64,000 bases of DNA from Brevundimonas subvibrioides (GTDB lineage: Bacteria; Pseudomonadota; Alphaproteobacteria; Caulobacterales; Caulobacteraceae): contig NZ_CP114542.1 of assembly GCF_027271155.1 (NCBI RefSeq), forward strand, positions 1,054,001-1,118,000, written 5' to 3'. Numbering within the stretch: the first letter of the stretch is position 1; each line of letters starts with the position of its first letter. Below are positions 18,831-28,120 of the stretch, piece by piece. Both the position numbers and the translations under genes were made by a program. The notes beneath the pieces were generated by a model. The model saw only the letters and a list, made by a program, of their open reading frames with translations, ran no database searches and was not told the DNA's origin.

Positions 18831-19077
18831 CGTCAGATCCTTAGGGCACGGCGTCCACTCCGAAGCATGGGGGACGCATGAAACAAATGCGCGCGGGGTG
18901 GCTCCCCGCGCGAGAGGGGGCCGTATAGAGGAAGCGATCGCGCGCCGTCAAGGCTGGCAGGCATGAAACCGGGGCTGACGGCGTCGTTCATGCGTCGTTC
19001 AATCGCCAAATTCCAATGCTTCAGCTATGCGGGTCCATGCGTCAGCCCTTCGCGACAGCCCGAACGAGAGATCGCCG

Positions 19078-19536
19078 ATGACTCTGCCTCGCTTCGTCCT
19101 TCGTACCCTCGCCGTCGCTGCGCCCGCCGTGGCCGGTGTCGTTATGCTGGCCGCGCCGTCGTCGGCCCAGGCCCCGACCAGCGAGGTCCTGCCGGGATAC
19201 TGGGAATACACGACCAATGCCGTGGGCATCCGCAGCACCGAACAGAAATGCGTGCGCCCCAGCGAGATCAACCGCTTCTTCGGCGGCCTGTCCACGCGCC
19301 GCTGGCGCTGCGTGTATCCGACGCGCGAGGTCGGCAACGGCAATGCTCGCTTCGAGGGGACCTGCACCGACCCGCGCGGACGCCGGGTGAACGTCCGCCT
19401 GCGCGGCCCCTACCAGGCCGAGAGCTTCCGCTTCTCGGGTGGCGCGCAGCTGGCACGCGGCACACCTTATCTGCCAGCCAGCATCACGGCTCACCGGCTT
19501 TCGGCCGTCTGCCCGGCCAACGCCGAATACTTCTAG
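19078..19536 (+). CDS. exported hypothetical protein, DUF3617-like
   Basis: The predicted product has 152 residues and an N-terminal signal peptide (about residues 1-30, ending SSAQA). The mature part starts LPGYWEYTTNAVGI and carries conserved cysteines (KCVRPSEINRFFGG, RWRCVYP, GTCTD). This order resembles DUF3617 proteins, which are small exported proteins of unknown role; the assignment is by eye and tentative. The ATG at 19078 starts the signal sequence. Its 3' end overlaps the convergent LysR gene by 4 bp. Confidence 0.65.
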   Translation: MTLPRFVLRTLAVAAPAVAGVVMLAAPSSAQAPTSEVLPGYWEYTTNAVGIRSTEQKCVRPSEINRFFGGLSTRRWRCVYPTREVGNGNARFEGTCTDPRGRRVNVRLRGPYQAESFRFSGGAQLARGTPYLPASITAHRLSAVCPANAEYF

Positions 19537-20441
19537 GCGGCGGCAGCGGCGATGGCCGGATCGGCGGCGGCCTCGGCCAGCAGCCAGTCGCGGAAACGCG
19601 CGATCTTGGGCGAGCGCCGCCGGTCCTCTGGCCAGGCGATCCAGTAACCCTTGGACAGGGTGACGGTCCGGGTGAATGGCCGGATCAGCAGACCGGCCGC
19701 GATCTCGCGCGCGAACAGGATGGGGGAGCCCAGCGCCACCCCCTGGCCACCCAGGGCCGCCGCCACCTCCAGTCCCTGGATGTCGGCCTGCAGCCGGGAT
19801 GCGGGTGTCGTCGTCGTCTCGACCCCGGCGCAGGCGAACCAGGCGGCCCATTCCTTTTCATCGCCCACGCGCGGGGCACCGAGCAGGTCGGACGGTGAGG
19901 TCAGCCGCAGGTTCGCGCACAGGGCCGGGCTGCACAGGGGGGTGAAGACGCTGGGCATCAGCAGGGCCGATTCCACACCCGGCCAGTCGCCGTCCCCGAC
20001 GCGCAGGGCGATGTCCACATTCTCACGTGCCAGGTCCATCATGCGCGGACTGGTGTCCAGCCGCACGGCCAGGCCCGGATTGGCCAGCTGGAATGCACCG
20101 AGCCGGGGAGCCAGCCACTGGGTCGCCAGGGTGGTCAGGGTGGTGATGGTCAGGACGCCTTGATCCTGCTCGGTCACCTCGGCGAAGGCACGGCGCAGCA
20201 AGGTCATGGCCTCGGTCGCCGCACGCGACAGCCGCTCGCCCGGCTCGGTCGGGCGTACCTCGCGGGGCAGGCGGCGGAACAGGCTGATCCCCAGTCGGGT
20301 CTCCAGCGCCTTGATCTGCCAGCTGACTGCCGCCTGGGTCATGCCCAGTTCCTCCGCCGCGCGGGTGAAGCTGTTCAGGCGCGCTGCGGCCTCGAACACC
20401 CGGATCGAGGACAGCGGCAGGCCGGACAGGGGATCAGACAT
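19533..20441 (-). CDS. LysR-family transcriptional regulator (GcvA-like)
   Basis: This DNA-binding regulator has 302 residues. The N-terminal winged helix (LSSIRVFEAAARLNSFTRAA ... MTQAAVSWQIKALETRLGI) is followed by a LysR substrate-binding domain. The PLSSIRVFEAAAR start is typical of the GcvA/AmpR branch. LysR regulators often control a divergent gene; here upstream DNA is a 331-bp gap before a DUF885 gene read in the other direction. That gene is a candidate target, though nothing in the sequence proves it. Confidence 0.92.
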   Translation of the reverse strand: MSDPLSGLPLSSIRVFEAAARLNSFTRAAEELGMTQAAVSWQIKALETRLGISLFRRLPREVRPTEPGERLSRAATEAMTLLRRAFAEVTEQDQGVLTITTLTTLATQWLAPRLGAFQLANPGLAVRLDTSPRMMDLARENVDIALRVGDGDWPGVESALLMPSVFTPLCSPALCANLRLTSPSDLLGAPRVGDEKEWAAWFACAGVETTTTPASRLQADIQGLEVAAALGGQGVALGSPILFAREIAAGLLIRPFTRTVTLSKGYWIAWPEDRRRSPKIARFRDWLLAEAAADPAIAAAAA

Positions 20442-20772
20442 AAGTTCACCCAGGGCATTGATAGCCTACTACTGGTTTGTCAGGTGCCGCTGTCAAGCCG
20501 ACAGTCCAATGAGCAAATGTGAATCGGCAGGATCGGCACATGGAAGAATCACATCGGACTCATAAGGAACCTGTATTCGGCTGGCTCAAGGCCGTTCTGG
20601 ACGAGCTGGCCTGGCTCAGCCTGGGGACGCTCAGGGTTCGCAGACGCCGCGCCGGCTGTGCGACGCCGCGGGCCGTGTGCGAGCGGCCGGTCTAACGGTT
20701 TTGTAATCCAGCGCATCTTGTGGGCGGTCCAAGGTTGGTGGCCAATGCGCCGGCTTATTGGGAGTAGCCGCC
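20442..20772. other. 331-bp intergenic region between divergent genes
   Basis: This gap separates the LysR gene from the DUF885 gene, read away from each other, so it should hold both promoters. The part next to the LysR start (about 20442-20530) is visibly AT-richer than its surroundings. A 51-codon ORF lies in the middle (listed separately). I see no tRNA, riboswitch or clear operator. Confidence 0.5.
20540..20695 (+). CDS. possible 51-residue ORF
   Basis: An ATG-to-TAA frame encodes 51 residues starting MEESHRTHKEPVFGWLKAVL and ending in an Arg/Cys-rich tail. The N-terminal half could form an amphipathic helix. It has a weak purine-rich stretch upstream and no recognised relatives. It fills an otherwise non-coding gap and may be spurious or the leader of the DUF885 gene. 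Confidence 0.25.
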   Translation: MEESHRTHKEPVFGWLKAVLDELAWLSLGTLRVRRRRAGCATPRAVCERPV

Positions 20773-22602
20773 ATGATCGACCGTCGCCGCCTGATGTTCA
20801 CCGCCGCCGCCGGGGCCAGTCTGATGGCGACCGGCCAGGCAATCGCCCGTCCCCAGGCTGCGGCCACGGCCTCTGCCGCGCTGAAGGCGGTGATGGACAC
20901 CATCGTTCAGGAGACTCTGCTGACGTCGCCCGAACTTCTGACCCAGCTCGGATTCGACAAGGGACCGAACGCGGCGATGAAGGCGAAGCTGGACGACCGG
21001 TCCCAAGCCAAGGTCGAGGCGGATCAGGTCCGGTTCCGCGCCCATATCGTCGACCTCAAGGCCGTCGATCGCGCCGCGCTGAACGCCGATGAGAAGGTCT
21101 ATTTCGACACGCTGGAATTCTTCGGCGACACGGCGATCGAGGGCTTTGGCTTCGGCTATGGCGGTGGCGGGTTCGGACCCTCGCCCTATACGATCAGCCA
21201 GCTGACGGGTTCGTATCAGTCGATCCCCGATTTTCTGGACAGCCAGCATTCCATCGAGACGGCCGAGGACGCCGAGGCGTACCTCAGCCGGGTCTCGGCC
21301 TTCGCCACGGCGCTGGATCAGGAAACAGCGCGGATGCAGCGCGATTTTGCGGCCGGGGCCGTGCCGCCGGACTTCGTGATCGAGCGCACCCTGACCCAGA
21401 TGAATGCCACGATGCAGCCGGGTGCGGCGGCCACGACCCTCGTCCAGTCCATCGTTCGCCGCACGGCCGGGAAGGGAATCGCCGGCGACTGGGGCAGCCG
21501 GGCCGAGGCCATCGTCAACGATGCGGTCTTCCCCGCCCTGGCCCGTCAGGCCGACGCGTTGAAGGCCCGGCAGGCCGGGGCGACCCACGAGGCCGGCGTC
21601 TGGCGGTTGCCCGAGGGCGAGGCCTTCTACGACTACGGCATCAAGAGCTACACCACGACGACCCTCAGCGGCGACGAGATCCACCGGATCGGTCTGGACC
21701 AGCTGGCCGAACTGACCGCGCGCGCCGACGTCCTCTTGCGAGAGCAGGGCATGACCCAGGGGACGGTCGGCGAGCGGATCGCGGCCCTCGGCGACGACCC
21801 GCAGTACCTTTACCCCAACACCGACGAGGCCAAGGAGACCCTGCTGGCCGACCTCAACGCCCAGGTCATCGAGGTGCGCCGTCGCATGCCCGAGTATTTC
21901 GGCCGGCTGCCGACCTCCGGCGTCGAGATCCGGCGGGTGCCCAAGGCCATCGAGGCGGGTGCGCCCGGTGGCTATTACAACGCGCCGTCGCTGGATGGGT
22001 CGCGACCGGGGGCCTATTACATCAACCTGCGCGACACGTCGGAATGGCCCAAATGGCAGTTGCCGACCCTGACCTACCACGAGGCAGTGCCCGGCCATCA
22101 CCATCAGATCAGCCTGGCCCAGGAAAAGGCCAACACGCCCTTGCTGATGAAGGTTCTGGGCTTCTCGGCCTATTCGGAGGGCTGGGCGCTGTATGCTGAA
22201 CAGCTGGCCGACGAGATGGGGATGTACGAGACCGATCCCATCGGCAAGATCGGCTACATCCAGTCCGCCATGTTCCGCGCGACCCGTCTGGTCGTGGACA
22301 GCGGCATGCACGCCAAGCGCTGGAGCCGCGAGCGCGCGATCGAGTTCATGACCACGGCGCTGGGCGATTCACCCACGGCCGTGACGACGGAAATCGAGCG
22401 CTACTGCGTCTGGCCGGGTCAGGCCTGCTCCTACAAGCTGGGTCACAACAAATGGGTCGAACTGCGTAACCGCGCCCAGACCACGCTGGGCGACCGGTTC
22501 GACATCAAGAGCTTCCACGATGCGGGCATGAATACCGGGGGCGTGCCCCTGACCGTTCTGGACCGTGTCATGACGGAGTGGATGGCGGCTCAGACCGCCT
22601 GA
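20773..22602 (+). CDS. exported DUF885-family protein (putative metallopeptidase)
   Basis: The predicted product has 609 residues. The N-terminus MIDRRRLMFTAAAGASLMA is an export signal with a Tat-like RRR motif. The C-terminal half carries the DUF885 hallmark YHEAVPGHHHQISLA, an HExxxGHH arrangement likely to bind metal, with a downstream FSAYSEGWALYAEQL helix that could supply a Glu ligand. DUF885 members are thought to be peptidases. A paralogue of similar length occurs at 36.0-37.8 kb. Its 3' end overlaps the convergent oxidoreductase by 13 bp. Confidence 0.87.
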   Translation: MIDRRRLMFTAAAGASLMATGQAIARPQAAATASAALKAVMDTIVQETLLTSPELLTQLGFDKGPNAAMKAKLDDRSQAKVEADQVRFRAHIVDLKAVDRAALNADEKVYFDTLEFFGDTAIEGFGFGYGGGGFGPSPYTISQLTGSYQSIPDFLDSQHSIETAEDAEAYLSRVSAFATALDQETARMQRDFAAGAVPPDFVIERTLTQMNATMQPGAAATTLVQSIVRRTAGKGIAGDWGSRAEAIVNDAVFPALARQADALKARQAGATHEAGVWRLPEGEAFYDYGIKSYTTTTLSGDEIHRIGLDQLAELTARADVLLREQGMTQGTVGERIAALGDDPQYLYPNTDEAKETLLADLNAQVIEVRRRMPEYFGRLPTSGVEIRRVPKAIEAGAPGGYYNAPSLDGSRPGAYYINLRDTSEWPKWQLPTLTYHEAVPGHHHQISLAQEKANTPLLMKVLGFSAYSEGWALYAEQLADEMGMYETDPIGKIGYIQSAMFRATRLVVDSGMHAKRWSRERAIEFMTTALGDSPTAVTTEIERYCVWPGQACSYKLGHNKWVELRNRAQTTLGDRFDIKSFHDAGMNTGGVPLTVLDRVMTEWMAAQTA

Positions 22603-23516
22603 ACGGTCCGGCCTTCCGCACGCCGCAGGGCGTTATGAATGTCGGTGGCGGCGACCGCGGCCTCGGCTGTCGCCACCGCGATCTGGTTCAGACCGCGCAC
22701 GACGTCCCCGGCGGCATACAGGCCGGGGATGCTCGTCCGCTGGTGCAGGTCGGTCTCGACCCGGCCGTCCTCCGCGCAAAGACGCGCGCCGACGGCGGAA
22801 AGCAGTTCGGCATTGGCCACCGTGCCAAGCGCCGAATAGACGGTATCGAAGGCGCTGTACTGGCCGTTCCAGCACAGGGCGGTGACGCGGTCGCCCTCCA
22901 GCCGGACGTTCTCGATCGCCGTCTCCACCAGGGCGATGCCCAGCCGCTCCAGCGCGGCCCTCTCGGTCAGGGCGTCCGGCGCGCCGGTGTGGATCAGGGT
23001 CACCCGGTCGGAGTATCCGCGCAGGAAGGCCGCCTCGCGCACGCCCATGTCGCTGTCGCCAATGACGGCGATCCGCTGATCGGACGCCTCGAAGCCGTCG
23101 CAGATCGGACAGATGCGCACAAGGGCCCGCTCGATCGCCTGCTCCACCCCCGGCAGGTCGGGGTGGTTGTCCACCACGCCGGTCGCCATCAGGACCGCCC
23201 GTGCCGTGACGGTTCGACCGTTGAGGGTCGCATGGAACAGGCCGTCGGCCTGGGTCAGGACCTCGACCCGGCCGGCCTCGACGGCGGCGCCGTATTCCAG
23301 CGTCTGCTCGCGCATCCGGGCCAGGATGGCGTCGCCCGTGATCCCGGCCGGAAAGCCCGGCATGTTGTGGCTGACAGGAATCCAGCCGGCGCGCGGCTGG
23401 CCTCCGTCCGCCACCAGCACGTTGCGCCGGAACCGACCCAGATAGGTCGCCGCCGTCAGCCCGGCCGGGCCGGCCCCGACGATCAGGACGTCGACGTCGG
23501 CCGTCGGTTGACTCAC
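22590..23516 (-). CDS. NAD(P)/FAD-dependent oxidoreductase, thioredoxin-reductase-like
   Basis: The protein has 308 residues with an FAD-binding GAGPAGL at about 14, a second nucleotide-binding region (VIGDSDMG) near 150 and a C-terminal FAD motif YAAGDVVRGLNQ. A CPICDG motif near 135 sits where thioredoxin reductase has its redox-active CxxC pair. The second Rossmann glycines are altered (GDSDMG instead of GGGDSA), so NADPH binding may be unusual. It could reduce a small disulfide protein. Its ATG overlaps the stop of the DUF1176 gene (ATGA), suggesting translational coupling. Confidence 0.85.
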   Translation of the reverse strand: MSQPTADVDVLIVGAGPAGLTAATYLGRFRRNVLVADGGQPRAGWIPVSHNMPGFPAGITGDAILARMREQTLEYGAAVEAGRVEVLTQADGLFHATLNGRTVTARAVLMATGVVDNHPDLPGVEQAIERALVRICPICDGFEASDQRIAVIGDSDMGVREAAFLRGYSDRVTLIHTGAPDALTERAALERLGIALVETAIENVRLEGDRVTALCWNGQYSAFDTVYSALGTVANAELLSAVGARLCAEDGRVETDLHQRTSIPGLYAAGDVVRGLNQIAVATAEAAVAATDIHNALRRAEGRTVQAV

Positions 23517-24613
23517 CGGGTGACCCAGAAGGTCGGCCAGTATTCGCTGGGTACGCCATTGCAGTCGGACATGCCGCTGCTTGTCTTCAGAACGAAGCCC
23601 CGGTCGGTCCAGGTCCAGCTGGATGCCGTGCCGCAGTCGCCCAGGCCCCGGCCCTTGTCGAAGGCATCGATCACCCGCGTGACCGGATCGTAGGAAGCAT
23701 TGACCAGCAGATCCAGCGGTTCCCCGGTGCTGGGGAAGGTCAGGCGGCGCGGGTTGCTGCCGTCCGGGCGGGTCGTGAAATAGGCATTCGAGAAATTATA
23801 GGCCCCGGCTCCGCAGGGCACGCCCCACAGGACGGTATCGGCATCCAGTCGGGCCGAGACGATGGCGGCCTGGAGGTCCGGATTGAAGTCGGTGTCGGCG
23901 CGGCACTGGACCACGTCGGGCAGTTCCTCGATCGTGGTCGGCAACGCCTGACCTTCCTGATCTCCGTAGCGCCCTTGTGCCACCGCGGCGGCAGGATTGA
24001 CGACCGGGAGGGCAGGGGCCGACGGCACCGTGGACGGCGGTCGGTCGCCCTTGCGGATCAGGGCTGTCGTGGTGCCCAGCCGACCCTGGCGCTCGTCGAT
24101 CCACAGCAGTGAGGCCGCAGCACCGCTGAGCGATATGGAAACGGTCTCGCCACCGGCTTTCAAGGTCATGGCCTCGCCCTGGGTCATGGTGGCGATCAAG
24201 GCCTCGACCTGTGGGGCGCGAACCAGGGCGACCGGATAGTCGTCGTCATCGCCCACCGGGTCGGTCGCCGCCACGACGCCGGTGCCCGCCACCTGTGCCG
24301 TGACAGCGCCGGAGAATGCGCCGTTCTCTGGCCAGAAGCCGAGGACGATGTCCGGCTTTCCGTCGGGGCCGGCAGGCATGGCGACCCGCACCCAGGCGGT
24401 GCCCTCGGTCGCATGGCCGAAGGCGTAGCAGGCGTTTGCGTTGTTGCAGACAACATACCAGTCGCGGAACGTCCGTTCTCCCGGCTGGGGGGCCGAGGGG
24501 GTCGCGCCAGGTCTCTCGGTTGGCCCCTGTTGAGTCCCGGCACTTTGGGCCGCCTGGCCGTCGCCGCAGGCCGCAAGGGTGATCGCCATCAAAAACAGCG
24601 CTGTAAGCCGCAT
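23513..24613 (-). CDS. DUF1176 lipoprotein
   Basis: The predicted lipoprotein has 366 residues. The signal ends in a lipobox (LAAC, lipidated C16). The mature region starts with a Pro/Gly-rich linker and then FRDWYVVCNNANACYAFG, the signature of DUF1176 exported proteins, whose function is unknown. The ATG at 24611-24613 (MRLTALFLMAITLAAC) gives an ideal signal; an ATG 15 bp upstream is a less likely start. It overlaps the oxidoreductase by 4 bp, so both are probably made from one mRNA. Confidence 0.83.
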   Translation of the reverse strand: MRLTALFLMAITLAACGDGQAAQSAGTQQGPTERPGATPSAPQPGERTFRDWYVVCNNANACYAFGHATEGTAWVRVAMPAGPDGKPDIVLGFWPENGAFSGAVTAQVAGTGVVAATDPVGDDDDYPVALVRAPQVEALIATMTQGEAMTLKAGGETVSISLSGAAASLLWIDERQGRLGTTTALIRKGDRPPSTVPSAPALPVVNPAAAVAQGRYGDQEGQALPTTIEELPDVVQCRADTDFNPDLQAAIVSARLDADTVLWGVPCGAGAYNFSNAYFTTRPDGSNPRRLTFPSTGEPLDLLVNASYDPVTRVIDAFDKGRGLGDCGTASSWTWTDRGFVLKTSSGMSDCNGVPSEYWPTFWVTR

Positions 24614-24643
24614 CTTGCCCTCCACCAAGGCGATGACGTCGTG

Positions 24644-24856
24644 TCAGGCCTTGCGCAGTTCCGACGGCCTGTGCGCCGCCCTGGCACCGGTCCTGGTGCT
24701 TTCGACAAGATATTCGGGGTTATCCTCTGACGCCGCAACCTTGTGCGACTTGATCGTCGTGGGCGAGGTCAGCTTGCGCACAACCTTTCCCGTGGTCGTC
24801 CCCTGGCTATGGTCCCAGGCGACGGTCTCGCCCGCCTTGAACGTCCTGTCGGTCAT
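24644..24856 (-). CDS. DUF2945 (hypervirulence-associated Tudor-like) protein
   Basis: This small basic protein has 70 residues: MTDRTFKAGETVAWDHSQGT, then a KVVRKLTSPT strand and SEDNPEYLVESTRTG. This matches the DUF2945 Tudor-like domain, a small beta-barrel fold of unclear function in bacteria. Its ATG overlaps the stop of the 46-codon ORF upstream (ATGA). The ATG at 24856 was chosen for its match to the family N-terminus. Confidence 0.82.
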   Translation of the reverse strand: MTDRTFKAGETVAWDHSQGTTTGKVVRKLTSPTTIKSHKVAASEDNPEYLVESTRTGARAAHRPSELRKA

Positions 24857-24993
24857 GGTCTGCTGCCCGCGTTCGAGTGGCTTTTCAGCACGACGCGCAT
24901 CAGCTCGGGATCGATCAGAACGGGCATTTCGCAGAACGCCATGATCCACTGCTGGATCAAGGCCTCGGTGTCGCGGGCTTTTGAATCGGTCAT
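24853..24993 (-). CDS. 46-residue conserved-looking small protein, coupled to DUF2945 gene
   Basis: This small ORF starts MTDSKARDTEALIQQWIMAF and continues CEMPVLIDPELMRVVLKSHS. It begins with ATG and its TGA overlaps the ATG of the DUF2945 gene (ATGA at 24856-24853), a classic translational-coupling arrangement. The N-terminal part could form an amphipathic helix. I do not recognise a family. The clean junction makes it more likely to be real than most short frames. Confidence 0.55.
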   Translation of the reverse strand: MTDSKARDTEALIQQWIMAFCEMPVLIDPELMRVVLKSHSNAGSRP

Positions 24994-25243
24994 GGTGATA
25001 GAACACGCATCCGAAGGTGGGGTTCAGCCCTGCCGAAGATCCAGCCACAGGATTCTCTCCCGATTCGTCGGCTATTGGACCGGATCGTCCCGATGTCGCC
25101 GTCATCGATCGCACAGGCGTGTAGCGAAGCGCGACAGCGGACGCCGTCGCGCGCGATGACGCTGCAGGCTCGCGCCGGCGGCGATTTGGGATTAGGCACC
25201 CAACGACCCGGTCGCTCGGGACTGCCAGTACAGGGAAAGATCG

Positions 25244-26227
25244 ATGACGGTTGTCGTCACGGGTGCCGCAGGTTTCATCGGCATGCACGTTGCCCAGCGT
25301 TTGCTGGATCTGGGCGAAGATGTGATCGGGGTCGATAACTTCAATGCCTACTACGACCCCCAGCTGAAGCGGCTTCGGGCGGAGCATCTGGCATCGCGCG
25401 CCGCGTTCCGCATGGTCGAGGCCGACATCGCCGAACCCCGGGCCATGGCCGATCTGATCGGCGGGCACGGGGTCAGACAGGTGGTTCATCTCGCCGCCCA
25501 GGCCGGTGTCCGGTATTCCATCGACAATCCGTTCGCCTATGAACGATCGAACCTGGCGGGCCATCTCTCAATCCTGGAGGCCTGTCGACACGCCGGCGTC
25601 GATCATCTGGTCTATGCGTCGTCCAGTTCCGTCTATGGCGACCGGCCATTGGATGGCGCCGGATTTCGGGAGGACGATCCGACCGTATCGCCGGTGTCGC
25701 TTTATGCTGCCACCAAACGTTCGTGCGAGCTGCTGAGCCAGAGCTATGCGACGCTCTACGGGTTTCCCCAGTCGGGATTGCGGTTCTTTACCGTGTACGG
25801 ACCGATGGGCAGACCCGACATGGCCTATTTCGGCTTTACCGAGAAGATCATGCGAGGCGAGCCGATCGAGGTCTATGGCGAGGGCCAGATGGCGCGCGAC
25901 TTCACCTATATCGACGATATCGTGGACGGCGTGCTGGGCGTTCTGGACAATCCCCCGGCGGCCGGCGGACACGAGATCTACAACATCGGAGACTCGAGGC
26001 CTGTCGGGCTGATGGATATGATCTCGACGCTGGAACGGGCGCTCGGCCGCGAGGCTGTCAAGATCATGCGGCCGATGCAGCCCGGCGACGTGACCGCCAC
26101 CTATGCCGATATCACCAAGCTGAACGCCATGACCGGCTATGCGCCCAGGATCGACCTCGCCGAGGGTCTGCCCCGCTTCGTGGAGTGGTGGCGCGGATGG
26201 AACGGCCGGAACGGTACCCGGTCCTGA
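25244..26227 (+). CDS. NAD-dependent nucleotide-sugar epimerase (UDP-glucuronate 4-epimerase-like)
   Basis: This extended short-chain dehydrogenase has 327 residues. The NAD-binding GAAGFIG is at 7-13, followed by VIGVDNFNAYYDPQLKRLR, which is typical of UDP-glucuronate epimerases of the Cap1J/LspL group. The catalytic Y-x3-K lies in SLYAATKRS. It would convert UDP-glucuronate to UDP-galacturonate for surface polysaccharide; substrate assignment is inference. It sits at the head of the glycan cluster, convergent with the methyltransferase. Confidence 0.88.
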   Translation: MTVVVTGAAGFIGMHVAQRLLDLGEDVIGVDNFNAYYDPQLKRLRAEHLASRAAFRMVEADIAEPRAMADLIGGHGVRQVVHLAAQAGVRYSIDNPFAYERSNLAGHLSILEACRHAGVDHLVYASSSSVYGDRPLDGAGFREDDPTVSPVSLYAATKRSCELLSQSYATLYGFPQSGLRFFTVYGPMGRPDMAYFGFTEKIMRGEPIEVYGEGQMARDFTYIDDIVDGVLGVLDNPPAAGGHEIYNIGDSRPVGLMDMISTLERALGREAVKIMRPMQPGDVTATYADITKLNAMTGYAPRIDLAEGLPRFVEWWRGWNGRNGTRS

Positions 26228-26263
26228 GCAAGGCCCCGGTCGCCGCGGTCACCGACCGACCCG

Positions 26264-26857
26264 TCAGGCGGGCGCGTCGGTACGCACCATCAGGTCATAG
26301 ACGTGATCGACGGAGTCGAACGTGACCCTGGCGTCCTGTCCGGCATAGGGCTCGGGTCGGAAGGCCGGCGTCGCGAGCCCGGCGGCCAGAGGATCGTCGA
26401 TCCGGCCCGTGTTCCAGCCCAGCAGCAGCCGTCCGCCGGGGCGCAGGATGGCCGCGATACCGTCCAGCGTACGCTTCTGCTGTTCAGGAGTATCGACGCC
26501 ATGACCCAGCACCCCGTTGCACAGGACTGCGTCGAACGTCAGGTCGCCGAACACCTTGTCCAGGTCGCAGGCGTCGCCGGTCCGGTGCCGCCCGGTCACG
26601 CCCCATCGCGCGGCGCGGGGATCGATATCTGTGGTCCACAGCTCGGCCCCCTGCGCCTGCAGGGGCGCATGGTCCTCCAGATTATAGGCGCGGACACCCA
26701 ATGCCAGGATGCGGCCGCCGTCGGCGGCGAAGGCGGGAATGTAGGCTTCGGCCATCAGCACCCGATCCGGCAGGGCGACGATGGCGTTCGCTCCGCGCGA
26801 CCGCATCCGCCGGGCGGCCTTGTCGCCGAAAAACAGTCTGGCCAGAAAGGGCGGCAT
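26264..26857 (-). CDS. SAM-dependent methyltransferase in glycan cluster
   Basis: The product has 197 residues. The Rossmann-like core shows GGRILALGVRAYNLED (motif I position), an acidic DIDP, then DAVLCNGVLGHG and AILRPGGRLLLGWN, the usual class I methyltransferase order. Motif I (LALGVRA) is atypical because it lacks the canonical GxGxG. The acceptor is unknown; the location suggests a sugar or polysaccharide. The ATG at 26857 avoids a 17-residue extension without conserved features. Confidence 0.78.
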   Translation of the reverse strand: MPPFLARLFFGDKAARRMRSRGANAIVALPDRVLMAEAYIPAFAADGGRILALGVRAYNLEDHAPLQAQGAELWTTDIDPRAARWGVTGRHRTGDACDLDKVFGDLTFDAVLCNGVLGHGVDTPEQQKRTLDGIAAILRPGGRLLLGWNTGRIDDPLAAGLATPAFRPEPYAGQDARVTFDSVDHVYDLMVRTDAPA

Positions 26858-26955
26858 GGCCGATGTCCTTGCTCCCGTCACGGGGCCCGGTTCAAGACCA
26901 AACGTCACGGGCCACGCGGGGAGGGTGTCGGTCGTTACAGACCGGGGTTACGGGA

Positions 26956-28119
26956 TCAGCTTGCGACGCGCGGTTCCCGGGGGCCGGCGAACATCCGGGT
27001 CATGACCTGGTGCCATGACGGCGGCCGACCCGGGCCGATCGTCATGGTGCGGTCAACAAGGCCGTCGCGCAGGTCGTCCAGCCGCGACGACCACAGACCC
27101 GGCGCATACACCTTTTGCACGCGCGCCTGCGCCGCGCGGGTCATTCGCAGACGTAGCTGCGGTTGATCCACCAGGGATCGCATGGCCTCTGCCATTCCGG
27201 CCACATCGTCGGGATCGCAATAGAGAGCGTGATCCCCGCTGGCCTCGGCCAGGCCGCCCCTGCCGGAAGAAATCAAGGCCGCCCCCGCCGCGTGCGCTTC
27301 CAGGGCCGTCAAACCCAGCGCCTCCGCCACGCGCGACGGGGTCACGGCGATGGCGGCGCGCCGCGTCACTGACCGAACGAGCTCCATTTCGGCCGATGTG
27401 TGGATCTCTATGCGGTCGCCGAACCGCGACAGCGCCTCTATATGGGGCGAGGCCCAATCGGCATGACGGTCCCAGTCGGCCAGCAACAGGGCGCCTCGCC
27501 AGTCCTGCCGTTCGTCCAGAACCCGGGCCAGACTTCCACAGAATGTATCCAGGCCCTTGTCCGCCATGGCACGGCCGGAAAACATGATCAGCCTGTCGCG
27601 CTTGCCGACCGGCTGGTGCCAATCCGCCATGTCCAGGGGATTGAAGATGACCGACGCCCGTTCGGCCAGTGTCGGATAGTCCGCCGCGAACTCGCGCTCG
27701 GCCGCGGTACTGACGAAGATGAGCCGGTCGAACGCTGCAAGGCGGTGGCGATAGCGAAGGCGTTCGATCCGGTTCGACGGTGGCTTGATCCGGGTATGAC
27801 GGTGAAGGACATGGATGCGGTGCGGGCACCGGCGCGCGAGGGCTTCGGCAGGACCCAATTGCTGATGGTATTCGATGATCTCGGGATCGAAGGCCTCGAT
27901 CGCGCGGGCGACGGCCTCGGTGCGAGCCTTGCGCCCCAGGTCGGCCGGCACGGTCATCAGATCGAGATGGGGAACGGGGTTGCTGCCCTCGTCGCAGATG
28001 ATCTTCAGCGATCCCTTCCAGCGGCTGCTTTCGGCCAGGGTCCGGGCCACGGTCTCCATCGAGTTGGGCTTGTCGGCCGACATGGAGCAGCCACGGGGCA
28101 TGACGACGGCGACGCGCAT
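26956..28119 (-). CDS. glycosyltransferase family 4 (GT-B) protein
   Basis: The predicted cytoplasmic enzyme has 387 residues. The C-terminal nucleotide-sugar domain shows IMFSGRAMADKGLDTF, then AVTPSRVAEALGLTALEAHA (the EX7E region) and SGRGGLAEASGDHALYCDP. The N-terminal acceptor domain is intact. It would transfer a sugar in building an envelope glycan; donor and acceptor are unknown. Its ATG begins 1 bp after the stop codon of the GINT1-like gene, so the two are translated as a unit. Confidence 0.88.
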   Translation of the reverse strand: MRVAVVMPRGCSMSADKPNSMETVARTLAESSRWKGSLKIICDEGSNPVPHLDLMTVPADLGRKARTEAVARAIEAFDPEIIEYHQQLGPAEALARRCPHRIHVLHRHTRIKPPSNRIERLRYRHRLAAFDRLIFVSTAAEREFAADYPTLAERASVIFNPLDMADWHQPVGKRDRLIMFSGRAMADKGLDTFCGSLARVLDERQDWRGALLLADWDRHADWASPHIEALSRFGDRIEIHTSAEMELVRSVTRRAAIAVTPSRVAEALGLTALEAHAAGAALISSGRGGLAEASGDHALYCDPDDVAGMAEAMRSLVDQPQLRLRMTRAAQARVQKVYAPGLWSSRLDDLRDGLVDRTMTIGPGRPPSWHQVMTRMFAGPREPRVAS

Positions 28120-28120
28120 A

